DNA from: Mermis nigrescens
Taxonomy: Eukaryota > Nematoda > Enoplea > Mermithida > Mermithidae
NCBI GenBank assembly: GCA_036768485.1
Contig: JAVLUZ010000223.1
Location: forward strand, 2,621,893-2,685,892
Length of the DNA stretch: 64,000 nucleotides
Direction: 5' to 3'
The position numbers and the translations under genes are program-made. The notes under the pieces are model-generated. The model ran no database searches. It was given only the letters and a program-made list of their open reading frames with translations, and was not told where the DNA came from. Position 1 is the stretch's first letter. Every line of letters begins with the position of its first letter. This document shows positions 23,034 through 35,929 of the stretch, in pieces.

Positions 23034-26000
23034 CTGAATTGACAATACAGATTCATAATACAGACGACCCGTTTTTTTGATGCAAATGAGTTCTACAAAA
23101 AAACAAAAATCCGATCAGATAGACTGAAGGCCAGGAAATTTTCGAATCATTCCATCCCCTGATTTTTCGAAAATATTGAATTTTTTGGCCGCTTTTGGGT
23201 GTTTCTTGGCCATTTTTGGCCAAAAATTTGGAGGTCATTTACCTCTTTCCCTCCTAAGAGTGGTCGGCGAGCCCCCCGCCGAAAATTCCGAGCCGTTACA
23301 TGTATAATTGTAAACCATTCGTAACAAAGAAACAAAGACAGAAACTTGAATACAGTTTAAAAAGTCAAAGGGATTAGAGCTACAAAATTTTTAAAATTGA
23401 CTTTTCCAGGTAAAAATGATGGATACACATCAAAATACAAAATATTTGGACTTTCCAATGACTTTCGGAAAAGAATTTAGAATGGGTGAGGAAGTGCGTA
23501 TGTTCAAAACTGACTTATTAGCGCAACGAAATAATGGTTTTCACCCCGAAATTGCCAAAAAAACATAAAATAATATATTTTGAGGCACGTTTAGGAAGAA
23601 TGAAAATTTGAGATTACTGATATTAAGATTATAAACATTGATGATTCGAGATTTTTTGAGTATCTACCTAGTGAAAAGATGATCGGTCATGGAAGAAATT
23701 TGTATTGCGGAAAAATCAAGAACCTATTTTTCTGCAATACACTTGAGTTAAAGAAATCTATCATTTCTATAATTCAAAAGAAAGTTACTAAAATGGGCAG
23801 ATACCAAAATTATATATTTGTTTATTTACCAATGATCAAATCATTTTACACAGAAACCATAGCAGGACTTAAAAACTCTTGGTTCGCGTCATATCATCAA
23901 CTTTTGACCATTGATTTTTTTCAAACCCTTTTCCTCCTATAAAATATCATTATAGCAAGTTAAACCATCTAATTTTAATATCCGCACGGACGCAAGTTCA
24001 GGTCAATAAATTTTATACTAATGTATATGATATTTTTATATACTAGTCATGAGCTTACGAGCTGGAAATTGTATGTAATCCACCATTATTAGAACGCCAG
24101 ACTGCCGATTAAACTATTAATTCAGTATGATTTTCAATAAAAAGTTATTCAAAAACGTACTATTATATTAATTTATACGTTACTTTCTGATCTTGTACTC
24201 GATATCCGTACCCTTGATTTTTCTACAGAAATAATAAGAACGGCCAATTTCTCATTAAAAATTTTAGAAAACGACGTTACAACAATACCTAAATTGACAT
24301 TACCTAAATGGTGTCCTAACAAGTTGCAAAAGCTTTTCTGGTTGCCATGTTTTTCAATAGCTCTTTTTAGCAAACTTTTTTAGACTTTTTTAAACTTAAA
24401 TTAGGTTTTAAAATTTTCCAGCAACACCTTACGTTTTCCTTACAGTGCACAATGCTTGAAAATAGAAGAATTAGATAAACCTTTCACTCAATCCTCCCTA
24501 TGGCCATGTGTGCCGAAAATCTTTGTGCATTTTTTACATATAAATTTTTGGCTAGATACCATAATATGGTACACTAACGCGTTCTGTGCTATTTTTTCTA
24601 CTTCAGTCCAGCAGCGCAATTAAATCAGTTCCTGAAAATGCTAAAATTTATCAGTAGGGCGAGAAGCGTAAATTTTTTTTGACATTTTCACTGTTTTTGT
24701 CCACAAAAAATCTTTGTAGGTAGGAACCTACATATAAGTAGGTGCGTAAACAGAATTTTATTCGGGGGTACGGGGAACAGCATTTGTGAAGTCTCGAGAA
24801 CCTTCAGGAAATATGCAAGAATAATGGCATTTTCAGCATTTCGACGGGATCTGTACCACTTTAAAAAAATATTAAGAAACCGAAGAATTTTTCTGTTTGA
24901 TATTGAACTTTGCATTTAATTTTGCGGTTTTCCACAGAAAACTAATGTGGAAAATAATGAATAGGCGCTAAGCGACGAAATGTTTTTCACGTATTCACTA
25001 TTTTTATTTTTATTTATTTCTATTTTTATTCATTATTCCTTGCCTAATTACAACTTTTAGCGGAATGTGTGCATTGTGATGCTTTTTGTGTAGAATGCGA
25101 AGTGCACAATTTAATATGTGCAGAATGTGAGGTGCACAATTTGCAATTGGAAGTTTGTGAGGTGCAAATTAGGAATGTGATATTTTTGTACAAAACATGA
25201 TGTGGACAATTTTTGTCTTCATAAGAATTCGGAAAATAGTGGTTTTTGATCTAAAAGATAGTTCTTAATGTTTTGGCCATTTTTATTATTGCATGCTTAA
25301 TATTGTTTTCCTTTTACATTTCTCAGAGGCTTAACGTGAAGGTAAGATTGCCAGGAACTATAAGGTTGCCGTAAAGGTGAGTCGTTGCATGAAAGTGATT
25401 GCACAAACGGTTCTAATTTGGCCTCAGGGGTAGTGTAAAGGAGCAGCCCCAACTATGGCGCCACTTTAGCGCGGTGAGGGGGCTGATCCAACTCTGACGC
25501 TCGGCGCCATTTTAGCGCGTGGCTTTTATCAATCCAGCACTGTGCGCCGGAATGCTCTCCAGGTTAGACACTGGACAGGAGACTTTGGCTTTAGCGCGTC
25601 CGGTGCTTTGCGCCTGAATGCTCCCCAGGGCGCAACACTGCAGGATAAGGTATGTACACATACAGCCTGGCTTTTTTCAGGGTGCAAACTATAGAGCCTC
25701 GCCCTGTTATAATATACCTTATCCCACAGCATTACAGTCCAGAGTCCTAGCATCTCCTACTACTAAGGTGCCTTTGTACATGTACAGAGATGGCCCCCCA
25801 AAGTATTTGTACATTTTGTACATGCAAATTTTTGGGTATTATAATATGTAGGGATGCAGCGGGTGCACATTTTTTGGAATAGCGGGTGCGGGTGCGGGTA
25901 CCAAAAATTTGCTTTGCAGTGCGGGTGCGGGTGTCGCACCTTGAAAATAGCGGGTACGGGTGGCGGGGCGGATGGCGGGTTAAGCAGTGAGATATAGCAT

Positions 26001-29000
26001 AATATAAATAGGACTAAAAATGCTCCATTTTTTGTCCGCTTAATGCAGTTATTTACTGTGTGCAAAATTCATATTAATCTTCAAGCTGATTGTCTTTTTC
26101 TTTGCAGACTACTCTCTCAATGAATTAAATTTGCGAACTAAAGATAAGTAAATTGTCAATGATTGAACCATTGACCAATATGAGTAATATATTTGCACTT
26201 TGCAGAATACAATGTTTAGACACTTGTTGTTATCATTCTCTTCTTAAAAAGGGTCTACGACGTTGTCGCGCCAGCAACTTAAAAAATATTCTAACTACAT
26301 TAATTTTGAAGCATTTTTTAAGTAAATTATATATTCAGAATCGACGAGTATTCATTTGTGTACGACTGAAAAACTGTAGAAAATCCAGTGTATTTTTAGA
26401 CGCGTTTAATTATCTCATTAAATTCAAAGATATTCTAAAAGTAATTTGTACCATCACGTAGAGAATTGAATGAGCTTTCAGAATCTGTATTATACTTCAA
26501 TCATAAATTAAATGTAAATAATTAATGATATTACAACGAGTATGGCGCCAAAACGGCAGTGCCAAAACGTCCTACTTCGTCTTAAAAAAGCAATGTACAA
26601 TACATTGCTGCATAATATCTCTACTCACGCTGGAGTGGTTGAACTGATGCATGTAAAGACTGGCACCTAGACCCTTCTTCTTTGAAAAGCATAATTCGCA
26701 TAATTGGAATTAACCATAAGAGAGCTTGAACATGTATCTGCAGTCCAGAGGGTACCTGAAAATATGACTCATTACAAGTAGATGTTCGCTTTTCCAATTT
26801 GTACTGGTACTTTAGAACACACTGTTATACATTTTGGTTTTTTCATTAACGTGTCACTGCCTCAGAATCGTTTTGTCTTTTCGTAAATTCTAATTATTAT
26901 TATCCGCCACCCGCTGTTTTATCATAATATTTTTAGCGGGTGCGGGTGCGGATGTGAGTAGCAAAATTTCGGAATAGCGGGTGCGGGTGCGGGTGCGGGT
27001 GCGGGTACCAAAAAGAAGCGGGTAATAGCGGGTGCGGGTGCGGGTATCCGCTGCATCCCTAATAATATGGTACCTACAGTAGCAATTTTAGTGTGGTGAG
27101 TTTTTCGACCTTTGATAGTGTATTTTAGCTAATTTTTGGGTTTCTGACACCAAGAATTACTAAAAATTGTTTCAAAACGGCGCGAAGCGCAAAAAAATTT
27201 GATATTTTTCCATTCTAAATGTAAATTCTGCCATTATAAAGACACATAAGACAAACAATTAATCTTTTTAGCGCGAAACGCCGGAAATTTTTGGGAATTC
27301 TGCAACCTTTTACAGTTCTTATCCTCCCTAAAATCTTTGTACATAAACAAAGACGGTCCCGAAATGTCTGAGTACATCCAAAAAATCTTTGCCGAATACA
27401 AAAAAAACCGTGGGGATCCTAATAAAAAATAAAAATATTTTTTTGTTTAAATGGGTCCGCCCCCTCGCCCCGGAAATAAAAAAACAGTCATGGAAAATAC
27501 ATTCGAAAAAAGCATTGCCAAGGATAAAACAAGCCAAGCAAGCACATCTGGGCAATGGGTTCAACTCGGTTCAACCCGGTAACACCGGTAGGCCGCTCGG
27601 TATCAGCGGTCAATGCTGCGAGTATCAACAAAAATTTTCATTAAAAAAAGCAAGTCGACTCACTTAGACACATTGCAAAACTTATTGATACAAAACTCCT
27701 AAGCACAACGCGCACTTCAAAAATATTTAGTTGTAAGTATTAAGTGCACCACAAAAACGAGTGAGCTTCCTAAACTCCGACTGATAAAACAAGGATAATA
27801 CAAATGATGCATACAGGAACGCATTATTTGTTTAAAAATCGTGAGGTAAATAATCAAATAATAGAACAACCCTTTTTCGAACTGGCAACTATCCAAAAAT
27901 TTTTCTCTTTGTATCATCGGGAAGACCGGCCATTGCCCAGGTATGGATGCTTGGATGTAACTTTGTTGATAAGATGTATTCAGGCCGAGTACCTATCTAT
28001 CGATTTACCCGATTCAGCCAACGGTTCAATTCGATCTAAACTTCGAATAAATATTATTCCATCTGAACCAGCTGTTGCGAAGACGTCAGTCAAGAATGGC
28101 GATCCGCTAAGGCAGGTCACCGGACCAACATGAGTAGGTTTCAATGTTGATCTGACAACATCTAAGCCTTTTTTCGATATGGTGGATTGTGATTCTTGCG
28201 ATAGACTAGCAGACGGAGTCTGAATGGTGATTAACATGCTTTATTCGTGACATACATGCATATAGGGGGTGATGGGGTTTCATCCCCGCCGAAGGGTCGG
28301 CCAGGCAGTCACTGTCCGACGATTTTGAATTGATAAAACGTGTTTGCATCATTTTGAGGTCAAAAGCAGTAAAAATATCAAAATTTTATGTGTTTTTTAA
28401 TCAAAAAGTGTCCAGAACGGATCGATTTCTGTATTTTTTCAGTGTTAAAAGTGATATAATGCAGTCAAAATAGATTAAAAATCCTTCAAAAATGTTATAT
28501 TACCACGAAAAAACGTTCAATAAACTATTTTAACCATTCTGGTTGTTTTAATAGTAAAAAAAATCGTGGACGTTAAATTTACTGTTCTAGATTTCCAGCA
28601 CCGACCCTGACCTAGTGCATCTACGTTTCGAGATAAGCTGACAGCGTTGTGTACACGGGCATATAAGTTGAAATAAAATAATCTTAAGCAGACGTAATAT
28701 GGACTTTACCTTAACATTAGAGACTTCGTTAGTGGAATTACTAAAACAGAAAAAGAAAGGTACATATGTATAATAGTGTTTTTGACGCGCACCCACCATT
28801 TTTTGGGCTGAAAACACTTTAAAAGTTTCACCCCCTCCTTACCCAGAATCCCCATGCTGTGCATCATATGTAGGTGTGCAAGGTCAAAGCTTCAGGAAGG
28901 GGTGAAAATCAAAAAAATGGAGATAGCTAATTGGCAGCGATTCTACAACAAAAAAAACGATGTTATCGCTTTAAAACCATCGTTTTCGAGCATTTGTGGC

Positions 29001-32000
29001 AAATAATAGCCTTTTTCAATTCATAAACATAGTTACATTGCCTTTTTAGACTAAAAATAGCTATTTAAGTTTTTCTTGAAACGGAAAAATAGCTATAAAC
29101 TCTTTTAAAGCCCAGAAAAAAACAACTAAGTAGCATTTCTTGACAAACACGGTTTTTTCTGTCCAAAGAGGCTGTATTAGCTAGTTTTCTGAGCCCAAAA
29201 AAGACAATATAGCAATGTTTTTCGGCCAAAATGGCTGTGCAGCCATACATGATCTGGGAGGTTTGGGGGCGGAGAGGAGGGTTCTGGGGCGAGGGGGGGA
29301 TTTCAGCCCCCAGAAAAATTGGGGGGGGAGTTTCACCCCTCCCGAAAAATTTTCACCCCTCTTCAAAATTTTTTCACCTCCCCCCAGAATAAGCGATTTT
29401 TTTAAAGTTACAAAAATTTTCTAAAGATTTGTCGGAGAGATGCTTTTTAAGCGTTTTTAGCTATCTATCTGCTCAAAAGTGCGAAATTTTCGGTGCTTCG
29501 CGCCATTATATTCATGTTTTGACTACATTTTATTCAATTTGTTACGACTTTTTGATTTTTTCGAAATTGTTTCGTTGTTATGCTCTAGAAAGATGGAGCA
29601 TCGTCAGAAACGCTGAAAAACGATGTTTTTGAGGCGTACCTACCATTTTTAAACCCAAAAAGGCACTTTATAATTTAACCTCCCTCAGAATTCCCATGCT
29701 GTGCATGTATTTTTAGAGCCTAGGAAAGTAATACTCCCTCTTCATACCTGGGCAATGGCTGGTTGTCCCGATGATACCAGAGCAAAAAAATTTGGTTAGT
29801 TGTTATTTTGAAAGAAGATTGTTTTATTATGTGATCATTTACCTCGCGATTTTTAAATAAATAATGCGTTTTTGTTTGCATCGTATCCTTGCTTTATCAA
29901 TCAAAGTATATAAAATTGACTCGTTTTTGTCATTAGTGCACGAAGTGCTTACTACAGCTATAGATGTTTGAAGTGCACCTTTTGCTCATCAATAAATTTT
30001 CAATGTGTCAAATTAGGTAGATTTAATTTTTTTAAAGGGGGTGAAATTTTAAAGTGCCTTTTTTGTGCCTAAAAATCACGGGTACGCGTCAAAAAATCGC
30101 TTTTCGGCGTTTCTGACAATGCTTTATCTTTTTAGAGCATAAAAACACAAAACATTTTGAAAAAAAATCAAAAAACAGGAATAAATTGAATAAAATATAG
30201 CCAAAACATGAGTATATGGCGCGAAGCGCCGAAATTTTAATACTTTTGAGCAAATAGCTAAAAACGCTTAAAAAAGCTCCTTTTCTGCGGATTTTCAGCA
30301 AAATTTTGGAAACTTTCGAAAAATCGCGATTCCTGGGGAAAGGTGAAAACATTCTTTGAAGGGGGGTGAAAAATTTAAGATCATGTATGCTCATAGCCCT
30401 GACCGATGATACCGGAAGACATACTGGTGATACCGGGTTGAACCCATCGCCCAGGTATGTTGATGCTCCTCTCACCCCTTCCCATGCATAGGTATACTGT
30501 GCATGTCTGCAGAAAAACATTTGAAAATGCCTAAAAAGCAATTTTCGACCGAAATTAGGGGGATAAAGCAAGATATGTAAACTCGATACAGACACGTTTG
30601 CATGCCAAATACCCAAATGTACACATGCATGTAAACACAATAACGACGACAAATGTATGACGATTTTAGTAGAACCAAGAAAGCGTTTTACTGAACGCAA
30701 ACAGTCACGAATATTATGTACCTATTTCAAAGTTCAAGGTTGAGAAGGAAATTGGATTAACTTGCATTAGAAATCAATTATCGAAGATTATATATAAATT
30801 ATAAATTGTATAAATTAATTATAATTTTAAATTATAAATTATAAAATAATAAGATAAAAATCAATCAATCAAAATCGAATCGAAATCAATTAAAATCTAA
30901 AATCAAGTACGAAAACGCGTTACTTCATTAATCGAAGCAATGAGGACGCGACCGTCTTCAGTTCCCAATAGAAATTTATCACAGGATCGTCCTTCATTCC
31001 ACGCAATGCAAGTCAAAACAGCGCCAAATTTAGTATCACCGCTTATCACGTTGCCTGAGCGACCCAGAGAAGCAACAAAATACGTATGCTTTACTTGAAG
31101 GCAATTTTTATTCGTCGAAGCCAAATCCAAGTACGAATAAGCATAGGCACAACCATTCGACGCACACACGAATAATAATGGCGATCGGTTTGCAACAGTG
31201 GGCGACCAGGCCACGCACGTAACTGACCGCTGATCAGCTGCATGAATTCTCCATTTTATATACATGTTAGAAGGGGTGGGGGATCCATTCAACCAAAGTC
31301 GGCCGTCCCCAATCCCCTAAAGTCTGAAAATTTTTGCCCCTCTCCAATTTCTGGGAAAGAATGAATTTTTTGGCCGTTTTTAGGTGTTTCTGGCCAAAAA
31401 TTGGAGGTCATTAACCCCCTCCCCCTAAAATTGGCCGGGAAACCCCCCCACCCAAAATGTCGAGCCGTTACATGTATGGATATGCACGTCAAATGACTGG
31501 AGAGAACATTTAGTTCGAACGTATTGTTATTTTATTTTCAGTCATGTCAACTCAATATACTGCAATGGTAGTCTTTTTTAATCAATCGGCCGTCAGTTAA
31601 ATATTGCGGCTATTTTTAAACCTTCAGCAAGGAAGCGGACATTTTTGTATGGACAACAATGAAAAGTGCTGCTTGTTTTCATCCAGAGGGAGGCAACGTC
31701 TCCATGATTTCTAATTTAAAAGGTCATATATTATATAAATGTTTCATTTGTATTACACTATATTACATAACTTATTATATTATATCATTTTATACAATAT
31801 ATGTATGCAGAGGCGAAAACAGTATTTTTTACGGGGGAAGGGCGGGCCAAAAATTAATGTTCCTATATTTCGGTGTACATTCGGCGGTACGCAAAATAAC
31901 GTGCATTTTCTGACTTTTCCGAACATGCTCAATCCATTAAGCTCATGAAATTCAAACTTTTCGGAAAAGATGTTATTTCTCTTTAACAGGCTGTGAAAAG

Positions 32001-34981
32001 CGACTTTTTTGGCCGCACTCGAGACAAACTTATGATAAATATTGATTCTTCTTGGAGATTTTCAGATAAAAAATATGCCAATTTCCATTATTTTCCACTT
32101 TTTCAAATTATGTATTTACACGAATACCCATATAATTTATTCAATCATCTAAGCCTTTACGCGTCGTAGCTCTAGCCATTACATCTTCCCCAACGCTTAG
32201 TATGTAAACTTCCCCTGAATAAGTTCCAACCGCTATTGTAGCTGGATTCGCAGGATGAAAGGCGCAAGTTGAACAGCACGAGTCAAAGTCCAAAGTCCAA
32301 TCAGCTTTATCGACATTTGACTTCTGTCTTCGAAAGTTCCACGTACAAAGCTTCCCGCTATGCGAGCACCTGGGAGCCGATTTTAACAACTTTAATGCTA
32401 CATATTAGATGTATGCAATGCATACAAAATTTATGCAGGTACACAATCTGCAGACAACACTACAGGGCAGAGGTGCGCAAGGTCAAACTTTCAGGGGGTA
32501 GAGGGTGGAAAGCAAAAATTGCTAGATAGCTACGTGCTTCGTAAAAACAATTCTATAGTTCTTTCGGAGTCAGAAAATTAGGTATGTAGTCTTTTTGGGC
32601 TCAGAAAACTAGCTATATAGCCTTTATGGATTCACAAACAGCTATATAGCCTTTTGGACAAAAAATAGCTATTTAACCCTTTTGGAGTCAAGAAAATAGC
32701 TATATATCCTTTTAAAACTCAAAAAAGCAACTATATAGCATTTCTGAGCCCAAAAAAAATTATTTGGCTAGTTTTCTGAGCCCGAAAAGGCTATAATTTC
32801 ATTAGCCTAAAATAGGCTATATAGCAATGATTTTTCGGCCTGAATCGCTGTATAGCTATAAGTTTTTCAAGGCTCAGGGGGAGGCTAATACCCCCTCACT
32901 CCCCAATGCTCTTGTATGGCTACAGGGGCGTAGTTGGTCTTCTAAGGGACGAAATTTTTGTAGTTGAGTATCTCAACAACTACTCGTAGATAGGCAAAAA
33001 CAATGGTGTTTTTTAGATTAACACAGCAAGATCTATGCACTAAAAATATTTTAAAAATTTCACTTTATTCCCCACAGCTACGTTACTACAACACTGAATC
33101 CAGCCATATTCTTGCAACAGAAAAATTTTTTAAATATTTTCTTGTCGGCATACATGTATGTTCGTCAAGCATAAGAAAAGAGCTTCAACAAATTGTGCTT
33201 TTAAACATACTTGTGTGTATAATAAAGTAGCATAGCTACAAACATTATCTTCAAGAAAACGACAATATTTAATTTAGCTTTCTGAGCTTGTTGACAACCA
33301 GGAAACTTACATGCAATCGCCGTATTTTCGTCAGAAAATCTCAAGTTTCTGCGCTTCGCGCCACATAGATACGCAAAGTGCAGTTGTTGAATCATAAACC
33401 GTGTAAGATTTCAATTTTCATTGTTTATCTGATTCAAAACTAAGCATAATCTGATCATAAAGCAAGCAATCCCTTCTAACATATCAGAGATTTTGGCGCT
33501 TTGCGTCTCGTAAAGCTTATCTACTGCTTCCAACACGAAAAAACGTTATTCCGGAAAATTTGAATAGCTGCCCGGGATACATCACTGAGATGAACAGAAA
33601 GTATCTGGGTCCGCCCAACTGACGAATGCTAAATGTAGGTTTACATGTAACAAGATACACAATGGTCATACATGTAACGGCTCGAAATTTTGGGAGGGGG
33701 TCATCTGCTATTTTTGCGGGCGGGAAAGGGGGAGACGACTTCCAATTTTCAGCCAAAAATGCCCAAAAACACGTGAAAATGACGAAGAAATAAAACTTTT
33801 TTTCCAAAAATCGGGGGAGGGGGTCAAAAGTTTTCTGACTTTGAGGGGATGGGAGGACGTCCGGCTTTGGGTGGGGGATCCCTGAGACCCCCCTTATACG
33901 TGTATGACAATTGTTGACCGCCTTTCCCATCACATCCACCTTCAGACGCAACCTACTCATCGATTTTCGACAGATTAGAGCATCATTAAATTGAAATGAA
34001 TATGCAAAAAACAGAGGTGAAAGAATTAGCCATCCTCTAATAATATTGTCTAATTGACAATAACAAATCAGTTACACCGAATTTCCTTACTTCATTATGA
34101 AGTTTTAGTCTAAAATTAGATTTGTAAAACTAAAATAATAATCAATAAGTTTTCAAAACTTTATCTGTCTAAGCAGGTAAATACCGACAACGCAATAAAG
34201 TCGAGACAAAGAGTGTAGCGAGTAAAATGAGTTGAACAATTCGAAAGATTGATAAACAGTACATCACCAATGTGCAATTGCGATAAGGCGCTTAAGCGGC
34301 AAGCTTCCATTAAGACGAGATCAAATTTCAAGGAAAAAATCAGAGCTTTAATCTATTTTTTCTAAAATCAAATGTCGAAAATTTTCCCCGCAGGAAAATC
34401 CATTGCAATAAACATGTTCACAACTTCCTTACAGCTGATTTACGTCGTACTAAAAGGCTGGTTTGCCCTTCACAGTTGAATAAATAATTTAAACTGTTCA
34501 TGGACAGGACATATAAGCAAGCTTACCAGTCATCGTGAAAGGAATCGCCGAAAGCAACGGCGATCGTAGTACCCCTACTGTTCCAGCTTAAGCACGCAGT
34601 TTGCCGTTTTTCCGACAATTCGTCGTTATTAAGCTTAGCAACCAAATTAAACTGAGAATCGCTAGTCGTATCTGGACCACAGTCAGCAGAATACATACCG
34701 AAAAACCGCTTTTCTCTAACGCTATTCCTAATTTGATCTAATAGAACGATTTCAATCTTTCTCAATGATTCACTTAACCCAGGCAAATTGTCAGGTCGCA
34801 ACAATTCGAAAGTTGAGTCACAATAATCAGTCTGAATACATTCGCTGACTTTCTTTGCAGTTTGGCAGTCGCTATCTTGGAAGGATAATGCGACTGTTTG
34901 TTGCGATACATTCCTTGAGCTACCGGCAATGCGCCTACTTGGCTCTATTCTCAGGTTATTGAACTCAAGATCGGTAAACAT
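22648..34981 (-). CDS. DYNC2I2: dynein-2 intermediate chain 2 (WDR34), five exons
   Basis: DYNC2I2 (WDR34) is an intermediate chain of cytoplasmic dynein-2, the retrograde motor of intraflagellar transport in cilia. Joined exons 34981-34527, 32369-32143, 31237-30924, 28219-28009 and 23033-22648 total 1593 nt, 530 aa (human about 536). Residues 1-125 carry two QT motifs (DCQTA, CIQTD), the dynein light-chain docking type seen in WDR34. From about residue 127 seven WD-like blades follow, including ACLSWNSRGTTIAVAFGD, TCAFHPANPATIAVGTYSGE, TCVAWSP, ILGTE-like LLGTEDGRVLI, DVFATAGSDGIIFI, LEWSPDQPDRLVCACADGN and WLAVGDSRSTIYVFNV. Introns 1, 3 and 4 are GT-AG; intron 2 appears to be GA-AG. The frame is uninterrupted. 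Confidence 0.9.
23034..28008. other. DYNC2I2 intron 4, repeat-filled
   Basis: GT-AG intron (donor TCGG|GTAAAT) of about 5 kb. It holds a family B repeat (23125-23310), a block with repeated GCGCC/GCGCG motifs (about 25440-25720), and D-family-like sequence (about 25770-27430) into which a hAT-like element (25849-27061) is inserted. The stretch 23320-25430 is AT-rich without recognisable features. Confidence 0.7.
25849..27061. mobile_element. hAT-like non-autonomous element with GCGGGT arrays
   Basis: The terminal inverted repeat is TAGGGATGCAGCGGGTGC at the left and GCTGCATCCCTA at the right. It is flanked by a perfect 8-bp duplication ATAATATG (25841-25848 and 27062-27069). Both subterminal regions carry GCGGGTGCGGGT arrays. 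It is 1213 bp with no transposase. Its interior contains a stretch related to the MITE at 588-1034 (around 26461-26580). Confidence 0.9.
28009..28219 (-). CDS. DYNC2I2: DYNC2I2 exon 4
   Basis: The acceptor ATCACCATTCAG precedes TPSASLSQESQSTISKK. THVGPVTCLSGSPFLTDVFA and TAGSDGIIFIRSLDRIEP follow, a complete WD blade matching the family's SAGTDG.V..YS segment. The donor TCGG|GTAAAT is in phase with exon 5. Confidence 0.9.
28220..30923. other. DYNC2I2 intron 3, repeat-filled
   Basis: GT-AG intron (donor GAA|GTAACG) of about 2.7 kb. It contains a fragment of the 87-bp repeat unit (about 28262-28325), a partial family A copy (28778-28866), a GTGCAAGGTCAAA-type repeat (family E, about 28872-29240) and two further family A copies (29244-29709 and 30028-30398). 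A TAAATTATAATT-rich patch lies at about 30785-30850. Confidence 0.65.
30924..31237 (-). CDS. DYNC2I2: DYNC2I2 exon 3
   Basis: The acceptor GAATTCATGCAG precedes DQRSVTCVAWSPTVANRS, then LLFVCASNGCAYAYSYLD and VLTCIAWNEG...LLGTEDGRVLIASINE, which are two WD blades. The donor GAA|GTAACG is in phase with exon 4. The first codon is completed as TCT only if exon 2 donates a single T, which is the basis for calling intron 2 GA-AG. Confidence 0.88.
31238..32142. other. DYNC2I2 intron 2, apparent GA-AG intron
   Basis: The intron is about 0.9 kb. The minus-strand 5' border reads GATGATT|GAATAAATT and the 3' border TTCATGCAG|CTGATCAG. It carries a family B repeat (31262-31479) starting 25 bases from exon 3 and a CAGAGGCGAAAACAG terminus near 31808 that looks like one end of a hAT-like element. 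See findings for the splice-site issue. Confidence 0.7.
32143..32369 (-). CDS. DYNC2I2: DYNC2I2 exon 2
   Basis: The acceptor CGGCTCCCAG completes the Trp codon from exon 1 (HDDW). It continues CSHSGKLCTWNFRRQ, CAFHPANPATIAVGTYSGEV, YILSVGEDV and RKGLDD. The GL.DD stretch is conserved in WDR34, so the exon runs to it, after which the frame meets TGA with no GT donor. Confidence 0.88.
32370..34526. other. DYNC2I2 intron 1, with minisatellite-like repeat
   Basis: GT-AG intron (donor TG|GTAAGC) of about 2.2 kb. It contains the family E repeat with tandem AGCTATATAGCC units (about 32468-32930), an adjoining CAGGGGCGTAGTTGGTC terminus (about 32933) and an inverted family B copy (33664-33908). The rest is unremarkable AT-rich sequence. 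Confidence 0.65.
32468..32930. repeat. family E repeat with about 33-bp tandem AGCTATATAGCC units
   Basis: It starts AGAGGTGCGCAAGGTCAAAC, then degenerate units of about 30-35 bp repeat: AGCTATATAGCC, TTTTTGG(G)CTCA, GAAAA. It ends with G/C runs around 32880-32905. A diverged copy is at about 28872-29240. The unit is palindromic around GCTATATAGC. Confidence 0.65.
34527..34981 (-). CDS. DYNC2I2: DYNC2I2 exon 1 (start, light-chain binding region)
   Basis: The ATG at 34981 opens MFTDLEFNNLRIEPSRR. The exon carries SFQDSDCQTAKK and ECIQTDY, the two QT motifs, then an amphipathic stretch and the first blade strand CLSWNSRGTTIAVAFGD. A TTGCTTTCAG acceptor ends 17 bases before the ATG, so the codons upstream of it that happen to be open are intronic or trans-spliced away. 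Confidence 0.85.
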
Positions 34982-34998
34982 TGGAATGGAATGAACAG
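34982..34998 (-). other. DYNC2I2: 5' leader of DYNC2I2 after a splice acceptor
   Basis: 17 bases lie between a strong TTGCTTTCAG acceptor and the ATG. This is either the end of a 5' UTR intron or a spliced-leader addition site. No upstream leader exon was recognised. Confidence 0.45.
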
Positions 34999-35929
34999 CT
35001 GAAAGCAAGCCAACACAGTATTTTAAAGTGCCCACGCTTGGGCTTAGTGGGAGTGGCAAAACATGTATGCTTCTTCACTATATGTACCCTACTATTACAT
35101 GTACACAAGATATATCCCTGATTCAATCAGTGTGTCTACTTACAACCAGACATGCACGTGGGGTATAGAATCTAGACCCCCAGAATGAAAAAATGGAAAA
35201 TTGTTTTGAGAAAATGAGGCAAAATGAAGGTTAAAATGTAGGAAATTGAGATTTTCTTCAAAAGTGCCTTAAATTGATTAGAAACTATGTAATAACGCAG
35301 TTTTGAGACTATTTAGCGCATATACCAGTTTAGGCCATTTTAACCCGAAAAAGCTCAATTCTTGACCACCCAGACCGACTGAACCCCCTCCCCCAAATCG
35401 ACCATGCTGTGCATCTATCCTCACAAGCATATATCCACAACACTATGAATCCAGAAGTTCAGCGAAAACTTGAGGCGCTAAAATATTTTAGAATTAGTGG
35501 CAATGCTATGTAAATAGTGCAGAAACTAACTAAATTTAATTCGCAGATGATTCCAAGCACCCGAGAAAGACGTTTTTTGTTCATTTTAGGTCTTAAATTT
35601 GCCTTTTCTCCTTCCGAAATGAAATCCAGTACGTGCAGAGCTGATAAATTCTTCATCTCCTGAGAAAATTCGTTACGCTACAGAAGAAAAGGAAATAAGT
35701 GTTCAGCACGTTTTTGAAGACACATTCGCTTTTTGTTCAAAGTTAACTCCAAAAATGAAAGCCGAGCAGAACAAAATGTACTTCAATATAAAGAAAAGAA
35801 GAAAAAGCGTGCCGAGTGCATCAATATCAAAAAAATCAATACAACAAAAGAAAAATGTGTATTCTTTATTCAAATGAGGACAATCGAACAAGACTAAAAA
35901 TAAACAAGTATTTATAATGCATTTTCATT
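34999..35929. other. intergenic region between DYNC2I2 and SF3B5
   Basis: About 0.93 kb. A repeat at about 35150-35420 (GACATGCACG start, ACCATGCTGTGCAT end) has a relative at about 22070-22345. SF3B5 3' flanking sequence follows. Confidence 0.5.
35865..35870 (-). promoter_or_regulatory. candidate poly(A) signal for SF3B5
   Basis: AATAAA on the minus strand, 59 bases after the SF3B5 stop codon. Confidence 0.5.

Noticed and set aside
30089..30700. 203-codon minus-strand frame
   Set aside because: It runs through a family A repeat, and the same residues recur in other copies in different frames. Not a gene.
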